Below are positions 48,321 through 59,395 of a DNA stretch of 64,000 nucleotides, piece by piece (the stretch's first letter is position 1; every line of letters begins with the position of its first letter). Source of the DNA: Cricetomys ansorgei (lineage: Eukaryota; Chordata; Mammalia; Rodentia; Nesomyidae); NCBI GenBank assembly GCA_026225945.1, contig JAMJFZ010000257.1, forward strand, positions 1 through 64,000. The letters run 5' to 3'. Both the position numbers and the translations under genes were made by a program. Under the pieces are notes generated by a model. The model saw only the letters and a program-made list of their open reading frames with translations, was not told where the DNA came from and searched no databases.

Positions 48321-48990
48321 GGGCATGTTAATGTGAATTTCATTCATATATTTTCAACTTGAGCCTCTTCTAAATCTTTGGGATATGAAGGTAAGTTATT
48401 TATCAACACATTTTACAATAAATTCATATGACTTTCAAACTCTATGTCTTATAAAATATTTACTCAAATTTTCATTGTATACATAATTGGTAAATAATTA
48501 AGTCTCATGACTAGAAATTATATTTAATAAGCTGTTTCTCTTTTTCAGCTCTGTGATTGTCATCAACTTTCATTTGTAGGTCATTGGTCTATTGGCTCCT
48601 GATTCTTCTTCATTTGAACTTTTGCCTTATCAAGATATATCACTCATACATGAACAAAATAATAGATTATTTAAACAGTATGTAGAGAAGTAGACTGTGG
48701 AAGACAATCAGTACTCTGAAGTTCCCACTGAGATAAAGTATCTCAACCATCCTTCTCAACAGTCTACAGATTGTGTCCAATCTATGGTCATGAGTCCTGG
48801 GACCTGTGTTTCCAAAATTCCAAAGGTGATAATTACCTTATTTGATCTTAACATCTATAAGTATAATTTTTGCACAAATAAAATAGCAATACTAATTCTT
48901 GCCACATAATATTAACAAGAAAGTTGAGTACTGAGCGTTTTTACATGATTTTGTTTTGTGATAATATTAAAAATCATATTAAGCAATATT
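48321..48990 (+). other. 5' flank of the intact OR, no gene
   Basis: AT-rich. The frame at 48697-48909 has no OR or other domain. The first 40 codons of the long open frame at 48924 are flank, not receptor (see the OR entry). Confidence 0.45.
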
Positions 48991-49005
48991 TACATATAAT
49001 TGCAG
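48991..49005 (+). promoter_or_regulatory. candidate splice acceptor before the OR exon
   Basis: acatataattgcag ends in AG 41 bp before the receptor ATG and is conserved in place with the acceptor candidate at 37477. It could join an upstream non-coding exon, which I cannot locate. Confidence 0.4.
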
Positions 49006-49046
49006 GTTTATATGAACACATTTACTTGTACTTTTTCTTAAGAATC

Positions 49047-49973
49047 ATGTTAAACCAGAGCTTTGTCACTGAGTTCATACTCCTAGGACTTTCTCAGAAC
49101 CCAAAAATTGAGAAAATATTATTTGTTTTATTTTTATTGGTCTATCTTGCAACTATTGGGGGAAACATGATAATTGTGGTAACAATTGCATGCAGTCCTG
49201 CACTCCGTGGCTCCCCCATGTACTTCTTTTTGTCTTTTCTATCCTTCCTGGATGCATGCATGTCTTCTGTAATCACACCCAAGATGATTATAGATTTCTT
49301 CTATGAGAAGAAGATTATCTCTTTTAAATGTTGCATAGTACAACTGTTTGCTGTCCACTTCTTCCCAGGGGTGGAAGTGATTGTCCTGGCAGCCATGGCC
49401 TATGACCGCTATGTGGCCATTTGCAAGCCCTTGCACTACTCGTCCATCATGAACAGGAGGCTCTGTGGCATTCTGGTGTCAGTAGCCTGGGCAGGAGGCT
49501 TCTTGCATTCTATCATACAAATTGTCTTCACTTTGCAGCTGCCCTTCTGTGGACCCAATTTTATTGATCATTTCATATGTGACTTGTTCCCATTACTTAA
49601 GCTTGCCTGCACCAACACACATATTTTTATCATTTTGGTCTTTGCCAACAGTGGGTCGATATGCATCATTATTTTTTCCTTATTGCTTGTCTCCTATGGT
49701 GTTATCTTGTTTTCTCTGAGAGCCCACAGTTCTGAAGGGCGACGTAAGGCTCTCTCCACCTGTGCCTCCCACATTACTGTTGTGATCTTATTCTTTGTCC
49801 CATGTATACTAATATATGCACGTAATACTTCTGCATTCTCTCTTGAGAAAAATGTGTTTATATTTGCTGATATCCTGACACCATTGCTCAATCCTATGGT
49901 TTACACTTTCCGGAATAAGGAAATGAAGAATGCCATTAGGAAAATGTGGAGGAGATTGCCTAATATATTTTGA
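49047..49973 (+). CDS. olfactory receptor, family 4 (OR4C-like), intact
   Basis: A 308-residue class II odorant receptor, a rhodopsin-like G-protein-coupled receptor of the sensory neuron plasma membrane that signals through the olfactory G protein. The ligand cannot be told from sequence. Features: N-glycosylation site NQS (3-5); TM1 with GN (39-40); PMYFFL (57-62); TM3 cysteine 95/96 that can pair with Cys178 of loop 2; MAYDRYVAIC (117-126); SY in TM5 (216-217); KALSTCASH in TM6 (234-242); PLLNPMVYTFRN in TM7 (279-290); a short basic C-terminus. The frame is open from 48924, but I choose the ATG at 49047 because MLNQSFVTEFILLG is where OR homology begins and it matches the starts of 37521 and 5457. 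Single-exon coding, as is normal for ORs. A polyadenylation signal AATAAA occurs at 50178-50183. OR4C assignment is from family knowledge; subfamily not proven. Confidence 0.95.
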   Translation: MLNQSFVTEFILLGLSQNPKIEKILFVLFLLVYLATIGGNMIIVVTIACSPALRGSPMYFFLSFLSFLDACMSSVITPKMIIDFFYEKKIISFKCCIVQLFAVHFFPGVEVIVLAAMAYDRYVAICKPLHYSSIMNRRLCGILVSVAWAGGFLHSIIQIVFTLQLPFCGPNFIDHFICDLFPLLKLACTNTHIFIILVFANSGSICIIIFSLLLVSYGVILFSLRAHSSEGRRKALSTCASHITVVILFFVPCILIYARNTSAFSLEKNVFIFADILTPLLNPMVYTFRNKEMKNAIRKMWRRLPNIF

Positions 49974-51064
49974 TAAACATTAAATATTTAATTTATAGAT
50001 CTGGGGAAGCAGCTCAATTTTCAGTAGAACTTGCTGTGTGCATGAGCATCTGAGCTTGGACCCTGATGCGTATTTCCATCTTGATGTGCATTTCTGATTC
50101 CAGTACAACTAAGGCAGTTCTTGGATATCAATTTAATGACACCACAAACTTAAGTTCCATGCTTCCATCTTCATTAAAATAAAGAACCCTACCCCACACC
50201 AGAAGATAGGCCCACACTTTCTACCCCATAAACTTGGATTCTCTGGAAACCTTGTTCTCTCACCCATCAGCTAGGCACTAATTCCTCCATATATATTCTA
50301 TACCCTCCATCATCTGAACCACTGTGTAAGCGTAGCTCTGCCTTACCCCATAGGCTTTATGTCTTTTCTTGGATCTATCCCCATAGTGCTGCCATATAGC
50401 CCATCTCCTTCCTAAACTCCCCTAGGCTTCCTGCTCCTAAATCATCCATTTCTCTAGCATTCCCTGGTAGACTCTATCCTAACCAAACACAGATGCCTTC
50501 TAAACATACACCCAGCTTCCCAAAATCTCTTGCTACCAATAACTAGGGATACAGAAATTGTTAGTGTCTGATCTTTCACATTTATTTAACAAATGTAAGC
50601 AGATATAGGGTATAATACATGTCAAGTTATTTTTTGTGTTAGGACACTAATGCAAAATTTACGTAGAAAAAATTACCTTTGTGAACTCAATTTGAAGACT
50701 ATTGACATTATGGTGCTTCTGGGTTCCATTATTCCTAATATTTTCAAGAATCATCTAAATTCTTCATGGTTTTTTTTTTGGTGTTTGAATATATACAAAA
50801 TGGGTATGCTTAAAAATATGAAGTAGCAAATTCGTTGCTATGTTCCCTTTCTTAGAGGGTCTAATGTACAACTTCAAGTTTTCTATCAAGATGTGTTCTA
50901 GATATTCAGTTTTCTTATATTAAAAATGCTTTTGAACCATCTTACAGATAAAGTAAAAGAAATAAATATCTCTGACATCTAGGTTCTATATTTTCAGTTT
51001 CCAAACTCCGATTCAACTAGGAGGAGGCTCTCATACTTTAATTCTTCTACCTAATAGTCTTGTT
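49974..51064 (+). other. OR 3' flank, no gene
   Basis: Candidate AATAAA at 50178-50183. About 50835-51010 aligns with 1270-1450. The 50210-50520 stretch is C-rich on the plus strand (cctacccc, tccatc, ttccta words) and unassigned. Confidence 0.45.
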
Positions 51065-51304
51065 TGAGACGATTTCTTTAAGTTCCAGGGAAACCTGGGC
51101 TACACAGAGAGGCAGTTCTCCAGAAGAGCTATAAGACTTATGAAGTCTCAAAATGAATTTTCTTAAATCTGAAAAAAGCGTAAAACATTCTCACAAAAAT
51201 CAGGAACAAGACACAGGTGTCTACTCTCTCCACTCTTATTTAATATAATGCTTGCTATCTTAGCTAATGCAATAGGACAAGGCAAAGAAATAAATGATTA
51301 CAGT
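51065..51304 (+). mobile_element. B1 3' piece, then L1 ORF2 fragment (sense)
   Basis: About 51080-51115 (agttccagggaaacctgggctacacagagagg) is the 3' half of a B1. About 51150-51300 reads as a short L1 ORF2 reverse transcriptase segment on the plus strand (translated words [22 protein letters not shown]). It is the only sense L1 piece I found. Confidence 0.65.
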
Positions 51305-51700
51305 TACATCTTCACAGATCTGCCGTCACCTTGAAGACAAGCCTCTAGACACATGTGTGAGAAAATTTCTTGAATAGGGTACCCTGTAGAAACACCAGTG
51401 GGGGTCGTCTTGAATAACTTTACTGATGTGTGAAGATCCATCTGACGCATGGGAGCTATTTTCTGGGCTTGAGTCAAGAATGCTATAAAAAATAGAAAGC
51501 ACAGCACAGATATCCATTGCTCTACTTCCAAATTATGGATACAATGTGACCAGATGCCTCAAACCTCCTGGTTTCATAAACACAAACCATGATGGATTGC
51601 CCCATGGAACTACGTAACACACCATATGTTTCCTTTGTTAGATTGCTGTGTCAGGAATGTTTTTATAGTAATGAGTAAAATAACTGATACAAAATTAATA
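51305..51700. other. unassigned; minus-strand 75-codon frame, then a repeat tail
   Basis: A minus-strand open frame at 51304-51531 begins with a hydrophobic, signal-peptide-like stretch, but there is no recognised domain and no second exon evidence. The sequence after 51540 (aatgtgaccagatgcctcaaacctcc ... gttagattgctgtgtcaggaatg ... gagtaaaataactgatac) resembles the end of a common rodent interspersed repeat whose name I do not know, so I treat the whole as repeat-derived. Confidence 0.35.
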
Positions 51701-53199
51701 TGAATGATGTTATTGTTCTAATAAACAAAATCAAATGATGCTTTAAAATAATAGGGATTTGTAGATTAGGATAGAAAGCCCTAGCATGTCAGAGACCATG
51801 TTTCTTGGGCCACTCTGGTAGGAACTTAGAAAATAAGAATGTTGAGAAAATGTGGACAATTGAGGCTTTCATCATGAGATTTCAGAATCAGCGAAGGACT
51901 CTACTAGACAACATACAAGGGATCAGTTAAACAGTATTTGTCTGAAGAGTCTGGCTTCATTTTGCCTCTGTCCTGAGAACTTAAATTGAATTTAAAGGTA
52001 ATGTTTTGGTTTATTTGGTGAGAAGAAACTTCAGGACAGCAGAACATTCAGTCTATGGTTTGGTTCTTTTCTACTGCACTTGGTCAGGTCCATGATGTAA
52101 GTAAGCAGAAATATGTAAAAACCAAACAGTTTGTTATTGAAAAAGAATTCTAGCAATTTAAGCCTTGAAGACAAGGGTGCATGGTGAAAAAAAAGAGTCT
52201 AATTATCAGAAAAAAAAGTCCATTCTGTTCTATAGTAATAGCAAGTATTATTAAAGGGTAAAACCCAACCCATCAGAGGATTGAACTTGTAAAATGTGAC
52301 TTTATCTGAAATGAAAAAATAAATTGACTGATAATCAAGCAGAAGAAAAAGCAGAAGCAATTCAGTTCTCCTTGGGAGCAACTGCCTAGAAGTGGGTACA
52401 CCAGGATTATTACACAGAAGACAACGAAGCTATTGTTAGAGTTTCCAATACATTATGTTGCCTTCCCAGTTGAAGGAAGACTTGACAGCATTGTCTTTGT
52501 GGTATGGTTTTGTAGGAATGGAAGATATCTGATTGTGGCAGAGGGTTGTGGAGACGTGTTGCATCATTTTTCAGAGAATCTGAGCTTACACTATGTATTT
52601 AAGAGCTGGAGATCCTGTAATAAGTAACAAATGTCACTAGCTAAAGTTGTGAAGGGGAACCCCAAGATGTGGTGGAGACCAAAAGTGCTGTAATGCTGGA
52701 GCCATAAGACATTCTCTATGTAGCTGCCTGGAGCCACTCATGGGAGACATTGCTTCTCATGGGCAGCAAAAATGAAGAGTGGGAGATCAGATGATACATC
52801 ACATGCTCTACATGCTGGAGGACATGGAGATACAGGCTTTGGTGTTTTCTCTGCTGAGTTCCCATTGTGCTTTAGTCCTGTCATTTGTGCAATTGACCTC
52901 AAATCTCTCTTATGGACTAGGAATGTCATAGTGTATGTGAACGTTGTAAGTGCATTTTAATTTCATAGATGCTCAAAATAAGAGCTCATTTGAACTTTCC
53001 TTTCTGCTGGCTACTGTCCATAGTCCCAAAAAGTGACATATTTGCTTCTGGAGGAGAAAAATTACCAAATGTCTTACTCACCTCTGGCCAATGAGTGTTA
53101 TAATATGGAGTTGACAAAGATGACTTGCCACCTGAAGCAATTGTGACATATCAGTTTGCAAGATAACAAATCACTTTCAGATCTAATTTGAGACATTCT
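51701..53199. other. non-coding; probable unnamed interspersed repeat at 52430-52965
   Basis: No gene is convincing. The frames at 52433-52627 and 52738-52960 lie in a stretch (gaaggggaaccccaagatg, ggagccataagacattctctatg, gagacattgcttctcatgggcag, ggaggacatggagatacaggctttggtg) that looks like a dispersed repeat rather than a single-copy gene. Confidence 0.4.
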
Positions 53200-56134
53200 C
53201 AAAAACACATGCCTGATACTATAAACTTTGGCAAAAGTTTGTGGTTGATGAAGTCACAGATCTTAGGAGAGGATTTTTTTTTTTTTTGCTAAGTGGACAA
53301 AGTATCAAATTGCGTCTTAAATAGTCACATTTTCACCACAGACCATTTAAACTCTCAACTACAGACAGATATGCTTCTTTTTGGATGGGGAGAGATTAAC
53401 CTAGAGATTTATAACTCTTGGAAATACTGAGAATAAGTAAATGGTGAATGCTCATCCCTTAATGAGACAGCTATCTCCCTATATCTCCCCTCAAAGACCA
53501 GGAAGTATCTTAAAATAGAAGACAGAATAGAATGTAAGACTAGAGAATGGCCAAGGGTGCTATGATACACTGTCTGATGGATATGTCATGGTCATTGAAC
53601 CACTTAAAAACATCAACTGTGGCTATCTGAAAAAAAAAAAACGAGTAAAATAGGTCTTTCAACATTGTATCATGGATACATGATGGGTTTATGAGAGCCC
53701 ACCCCTTCCTAAGGAGCTATTTACAGTTAAAGATTGCAAGGGGTATTATTTCCTTCAGGTGTGTATGCATAGGTAAGTTCTTCATGACCTAGTAAGTACG
53801 CACCTATCCATGCTCATATAGGCAACTTCAATAAAATCCAGTAGCTTAACAGAAAACATGAAATTAAATAGAGAGGGGTTGATAATAAGAAAGGAATTTG
53901 TAAGATTGGGAGGAGGAGAATAAATCAAAAAGCATGGTCACTATGATCATAGTACATTTTATACATGCACAAAAATATTCTTAGATGAAATAAACAATGT
54001 TCCCATAAATGTTCATATCTCATATATTTGTACATAAAATGTTTTTTAGTGAACAGACCTTGATAGTATTTCCTAAAACAATACAGAATTTTCCTACATA
54101 TTCATTGATAGATCCCTTGTTACAGAAAGCATTTTGTCTAAATTCGGCTTAGATACTGCAGTCCATCAATTATAGAGTACTCTTACTATTTACTAATGTG
54201 ATATATCAAAACATTTAACTAATAGAACCTTCCCAAAATTAGATAAATAGGCAACATAATTTTTGGATGAACATAGAAGCACTATAAATACACAATTAAG
54301 TGAAAAGCTATACAAAATAGTGTGTTGGATTCTCATGAGACCAGAAATTTTACAACCCTGAGGGGAATAAGAATTGGTCTCACAGATTCACGATGTCTCA
54401 AGGAAACCTCTTTAAATTCCAGATATAGTCAAGCAGGAATTTTGTATCCTACAGTTTTGTTTCGTTCAGCAACCCTGATGAACACAGCATTTGAAAGCAG
54501 AGGTAACACCCTCCACCTTCATTGCCAGAGCTGCTTTTTTCCTGTCCCTTAGATGTGGAAGGCAGATATGGAAACAAGCAGAGAATCTTGGTTACCACTG
54601 AATGCACATTTGGCCATAGAGAATAGAGGATAGGTATCTTCAGATTTTTCATACATTTGACACATGGTAAGGCTCATGAGGCACATTTTTTTTCAGAGCG
54701 GAGTTTTGAATTGTAATAAAATTTAATATTTGGAATAATCATGACCCATTCTCTTCGTAACTATTCTTGAAAGTAGCAAAAACCCCTGATGCTCAGATTG
54801 CTTATCTTTATAGTGATTGTATGACTAAAATCAGTAGTCTACATATGAATGAAATGATACATGAGGCGATCAGAGAATAGGAATTCTTCACAATAGGAAG
54901 CCACTTTACAAGGGATTTCTCAAGTGCCCATAGGACTCAAGTACCTGATGTTATATTGCAAACTCACTTCCTTCCTTCCTCCCTTCCTTCCTCCCTTCCT
55001 TCCTTCCTTCCTTCAATCCTTCCTTCCTTCCTTTCCTCCCTCTTTTCTCTTCTCTATTCTTTCCTTATGTCCAAGGAGGTTCTTTCTATTTCAATCTGAA
55101 GAAGTTTCCTCAAGTTTAATAACATTAAACATATTTTAAACGTTTCATCTTCAATTTGGAAACAAATAACTCAGAAATACAACACAAATCTTTCTTTGAT
55201 CTCTTTAACAATTCTTTGTTTTTCTAAATATAAATGAATTTATGTTTTAATAAACTTGTAAATATGATATTTGGATTTAAGGCTAGGATGATTTTAGGTT
55301 ATTTAAAGAATGCTGTTATTGGAACATGGTGATTAAAATGCTCCTATTCATTTTATAGTTATTGATAGTGAATAAGTATGGTTTATTTTCACAAATACAG
55401 ATTAACACATAGCACAGGTGAGGACACTAATGCTCAAAAAGTGAGATACAAGTCACTGAGTGAATGCTTCTGATTTAATACTATCAACTTGAATTCCCCC
55501 AAATTTTAGAATCCACGTCAGACAAGCTCAGGAAAGCTAAGTGTTTGTTACACAGCACTGCTTCAGTCCTAGTATCTTGACTGGTCTCTCTCTGTATGTA
55601 AACTGAATCACCATGACATCAAGCCATTAAGAACAACCTGAAAAGAAAGCGAGAAAAGTCCTTTCACCTTCATTTCAGAAACTCTAAGACAATGTAAATT
55701 TAGATATTTAGGGAAATCATGAGAGCAACAATAGAGGGAGATAAAAAGAATCAGTAATATGAAGAAATTGTATTTCTCACGACATCATGGACAGGAAATT
55801 TCTTAGCTATAAACAAAGGAAAAATACTTTACTAGTAAATAATAATCTTAGATAAAAGATATGATGGCCTTATGGAATTTAATATATGGTACAAGTTTAA
55901 GTAAGATTATGATTTATTATTATTTGTAATAACAGTATTTATTTGTATGAAATATATTTAAACAATTGTTTATTTTGATGACTGTGCTACTCATCCCTCT
56001 GATTGCTTTGAATGTTATGTCACAGTTAACAAATATATCTCCTTATCTTCAAGTAAATTGGTGCTATAATTAACTTCGCTGCTAAAATGAATGGGGAGGA
56101 AAAAGTGGGCAATGCAGATGGTGGAGCTAGGGTC
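53200..56134 (+). repeat. diverged partial OR duplicon (unit C)
   Basis: Aligns with about 43200-46250 of copy A but much less closely than copy B does: atgctcatcccttaatgagacagc versus atgctcattcctaaatgagatagc, aaatattcttagatgaaataa versus aaatattcttggaggaatgaa, ttcagatttttcatacatttgac versus ttcaggcttttcaaagagttag, cctcaagtttaataacatta versus cttcaagtttaatgaaatca, and tggggaggaaaaagtgggcaat versus tgggaaggaaatagtaggcaat near the right end. It lacks the B1 found at 43691. It stops abruptly at 56134 where copy B begins. No gene. Confidence 0.75.
54967..55042. repeat. (CTTC)n microsatellite
   Basis: CTTC units with CCCTTC variants and one caatc interruption. Located where the other units have a CT-rich tract (32637 and 45150). 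Confidence 0.95.
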
Positions 56135-56857
56135 TCCTTGTATTACTTTAATACTTCATGGTCAGTTGTATATTCTGGTAATAATGTGTCAGAAGAAAAG
56201 TGTGAGATGTTGGACAATTCACCTTTCCTTACAGATGTAGAAGAACTGAAATGGGAGACTGAGAACTCAAGGCAGGAGAGCACAAGGGCACACTGCATCC
56301 CAAGGTTCATCCTTACTGTTACTGCTCCTTCTATAACAGTGACAAGTTTATAGCTCAGCAGAAAAGCCTGATTCACAGACCACTATGTTCAAGGTGGGTA
56401 AAGCAAAAGATTATTCATTTTTTGCTTCAGAAAAACTCTGAGGTATATCTTAACTGTTCTCTGGAAATTGAGGAAGGTGGCAGGCATTCCTGTGGTCCTT
56501 ACCATACTTGTTGGCAAATTTCCTTCTTGATAAATATCAAGGTTGGATATTTCCATGCCGTGTCACAGATTCATTATTTCCTCATATAATCTTAATTCAA
56601 ACCTCAACACAAAAGACTATTTTTTTTTTTTGCCTAGGGATAAATATTGAAAACCACTGACCGGATTTTATTTACACTAGTTTAAAGATTAAAATTTGCT
56701 GAGATTCTCCTAACAGCTCTTGTTTCAGTTCTCCATTTAATTGTCTTTGTTGATTTTGTTTAGGCTTGCAAAATTTATTGAAATATTTTTTATTTTGAGG
56801 CAGTATAACTTTCATACTAATAATCAATTGGCATTTTTAGCTACTATATTTATTTAA

Positions 56858-57010
56858 GGATTTTTTTTTTCTTTGAGAGCAGATCCCACTGTGTAGCCTT
56901 GCTGGTCTGGAACCTGCTGTGTAGAAAAGACTGACTGGCTTCTAACTCACTCCATGTTTGGCTACAATGCTGAGATGAATTATCTATTTCTCCACAACTA
57001 GCCACACTTA
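56858..57010 (-). mobile_element. old B1 SINE, antisense (copy B)
   Basis: Same insertion as 41393-41554, with a further small deletion near 56950. Confidence 0.65.
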
Positions 57011-57382
57011 ATCAATTTTGGAAATACTATTAATATTAAAAGTGAGAATGAAATATGTATTAATACCTGGAAACAGGCAATATAGTGCTACTTTCCAGTT
57101 AAAAGAATAAAATAATTCAGAAATTGTGTTTTCTTGAAGAGTAAATGAGATTAAAATATTGATTAGCGCAAATCACATAATGGATTTTTTTCTACCAAAA
57201 TATTGTTATTTTTACCATAGTCTTGAATCATTTTCACAACCTCATAACCTTTGCCATCTGCTGATTATTCTTCTATCTATCTCTGGGTTAAAATATTTCC
57301 TTTTTCTCCTATAATTATAATAAATATAAAAACTATAAAGATAATAGCAATAAATAACTTGTATAAATATACAAAATAAAAT

Positions 57383-57640
57383 AAAAGCTGGGATCTACAA
57401 GATGGCTCAGTTGCTACTCTACTTGTTGCAATTTGTGGAACTCTAAATTCAGAAAACCAGTAGCCATGTAAGTAGCCAGGATTGGTGGCCCGGCCTCAAA
57501 TCCTAGTTCTAGGAAGATGGGACTTAAGGATGCATGAAATGCACTGCCCAGTGAATCAAGTTGAAGAGTTGAGGTCCATGTTAGTAAAAAAGCTAGAGGA
57601 AGACACACTAATGATGACCTCTTACCTATAACTACATACA
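57383..57640 (+). mobile_element. RSINE1/B4-type SINE (copy B)
   Basis: Same insertion as 41932-42193: gctgggatctacaagatggctcagttgc head and ctaatgatgacctcttacc 3' end. Confidence 0.7.
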
Positions 57641-57916
57641 TATACATTTCTCAAAATTAATTAATTAATTAATCACATTTGATTATTTCGGTTAATGATA
57701 AGAAAAATAGAAAAAAATAATTTTCAGTAGTAAAATATCTTGAGTGAGGGGTACAAAAATGAAAGGTGTTAAATCAAGCTTTAATTGAAACCAGAAGGAA
57801 AGTACTGTGGTGCACAGGCATAACCTTGGGGCAAAGCCACTGTAACTCAGGCTCCAAATAATCTAGGAAATTTTGCACAAACCAAGCAACAATAACAAAA
57901 AAAGGAGAAAAGAAAA

Positions 57917-57917
57917 G

Positions 57918-57988
<71 letters not shown>
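57917..57988. repeat. (GA)n microsatellite (copy B)
   Basis: About 33 GA units with aaag interruptions at both ends. Confidence 0.95.
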
Positions 57989-57989
<1 letters not shown>

Positions 57990-59202
57990 CTCACAGAGAG
58001 AAGAACATTTTCACTCTGATAGCATTCACAGTCCCAGAAGGTGCTATTCAGTGTGTTGATAGAGAATAATCATCAAAGGTCAACCTTCTGTGAACATTGT
58101 ATACTCAAATATTGATGCAACAGGAAATATATATCCACTAGTTCAATAGTTGCATGAATGTTTTAAAGACAATCAAACTTCTTCAAATTGTATTTGAGGT
58201 CATTTCCATAGAAGGAAATGCATGCCAGGCACTGAAACTTTAGTCAAAATTGTGGGGAACAGATGCAGTCTAGAGTGAATGTGCATTATTGAAATACATA
58301 TGACGATGTTGAAGGATGTCAATACCTCAAATCCATGGAAAGCTTTCACTGTGTCAGAATCAGAGGAATAGCAAAACTACCTCTTGTCTTATTATGGATA
58401 TTTATGAATAAATGACCCTTAACTAAAACCAGAGTATGTAGAAACAAACAACTACAGCTTTGTCCTCTTAGATGGTTGCAACCTGAGACTGCTTCCTGCA
58501 AAGACCTCCAATGGAGATTAGCTAATACATCTCTTCCTTTCTTGATGTGCATGACAAACACGCTGAATTTCTAGTTTGCTCCTGGTGCATCTCCATTGGA
58601 ACACATGTTCCCCTCAACCACACATCAACATATTTTTTCTTTCTTCATTCACTTTCACCCAATTGACATCAATCCCAAAGCCTTGAAGGTAACAGAATAA
58701 AGGCTTATAAAGAAGTTCAAGACCCTATGGGAGAATCTACTATCTTCTTTCCCAAATGGACATGATGGGAATCTTCTATTAATTTGTGTTTATACCCACA
58801 TTGTACTTCTAAGCCTTGTATAGAGTAGCCTCTTTTTGCAGTGTGTGTGAAGAGAACAGTAAATACTCCAAGTGCAGAGAATAAGTGACTGTTTAATGCT
58901 CATTCCTAAATGACATAGCAATATGTCCCCATCCTAGATCCAGAAAATATCTTGGAATGGAGAAATAGCATAAGATCCTGATGACGTTGAAGATTGCTAT
59001 GAAAAAGTGTGTTTTGGATATGACATGATCATTGCAATCATGAATAAAACCAAACCAAAATAAAACAAAACAAAAATAGATACTGTTGACACTTGCACAA
59101 GACTGGCACAAGTTTCATCATGTATAGAGAAGGGAGTCATAAGTCCCCAAGTGTCACTGAGGAGCTATTGAGAACTAAATGTTCCTGGTTAAGGAATAAC
59201 TT

Positions 59203-59395
59203 TTTCAGCGGAGGGGGGGGGGGGGTCATTTTTTGGTTTTCTTGAGACAGGATTTATCTGTGTTTAGTCCTGCCTGTCCTAGAATGTACTCTGTAGACCA
59301 GACTGGCTTCAAACTCACAAAAATCCATCTACATCTACTTGCCTCTGCCTATGGAGTGGAGGGCTGGGATTAAAGGCAGGAACCACCACTTGACG
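59203..59395 (-). mobile_element. B1 SINE, antisense (copy B)
   Basis: Same insertion as 43691-43880. Its T/G-rich tail has expanded to a run of about 14 G near 59212-59225. Confidence 0.9.

Noticed and set aside
48924..49046. In-frame 41-codon extension upstream of the intact OR
   Set aside because: It has no OR homology, contains the candidate splice acceptor, and paralogues start at the internal ATG.
51304..51531. Small secreted protein on the minus strand
   Set aside because: Hydrophobic start but no family match that I know, flanked by L1 and repeat sequence; kept only as an unassigned region.
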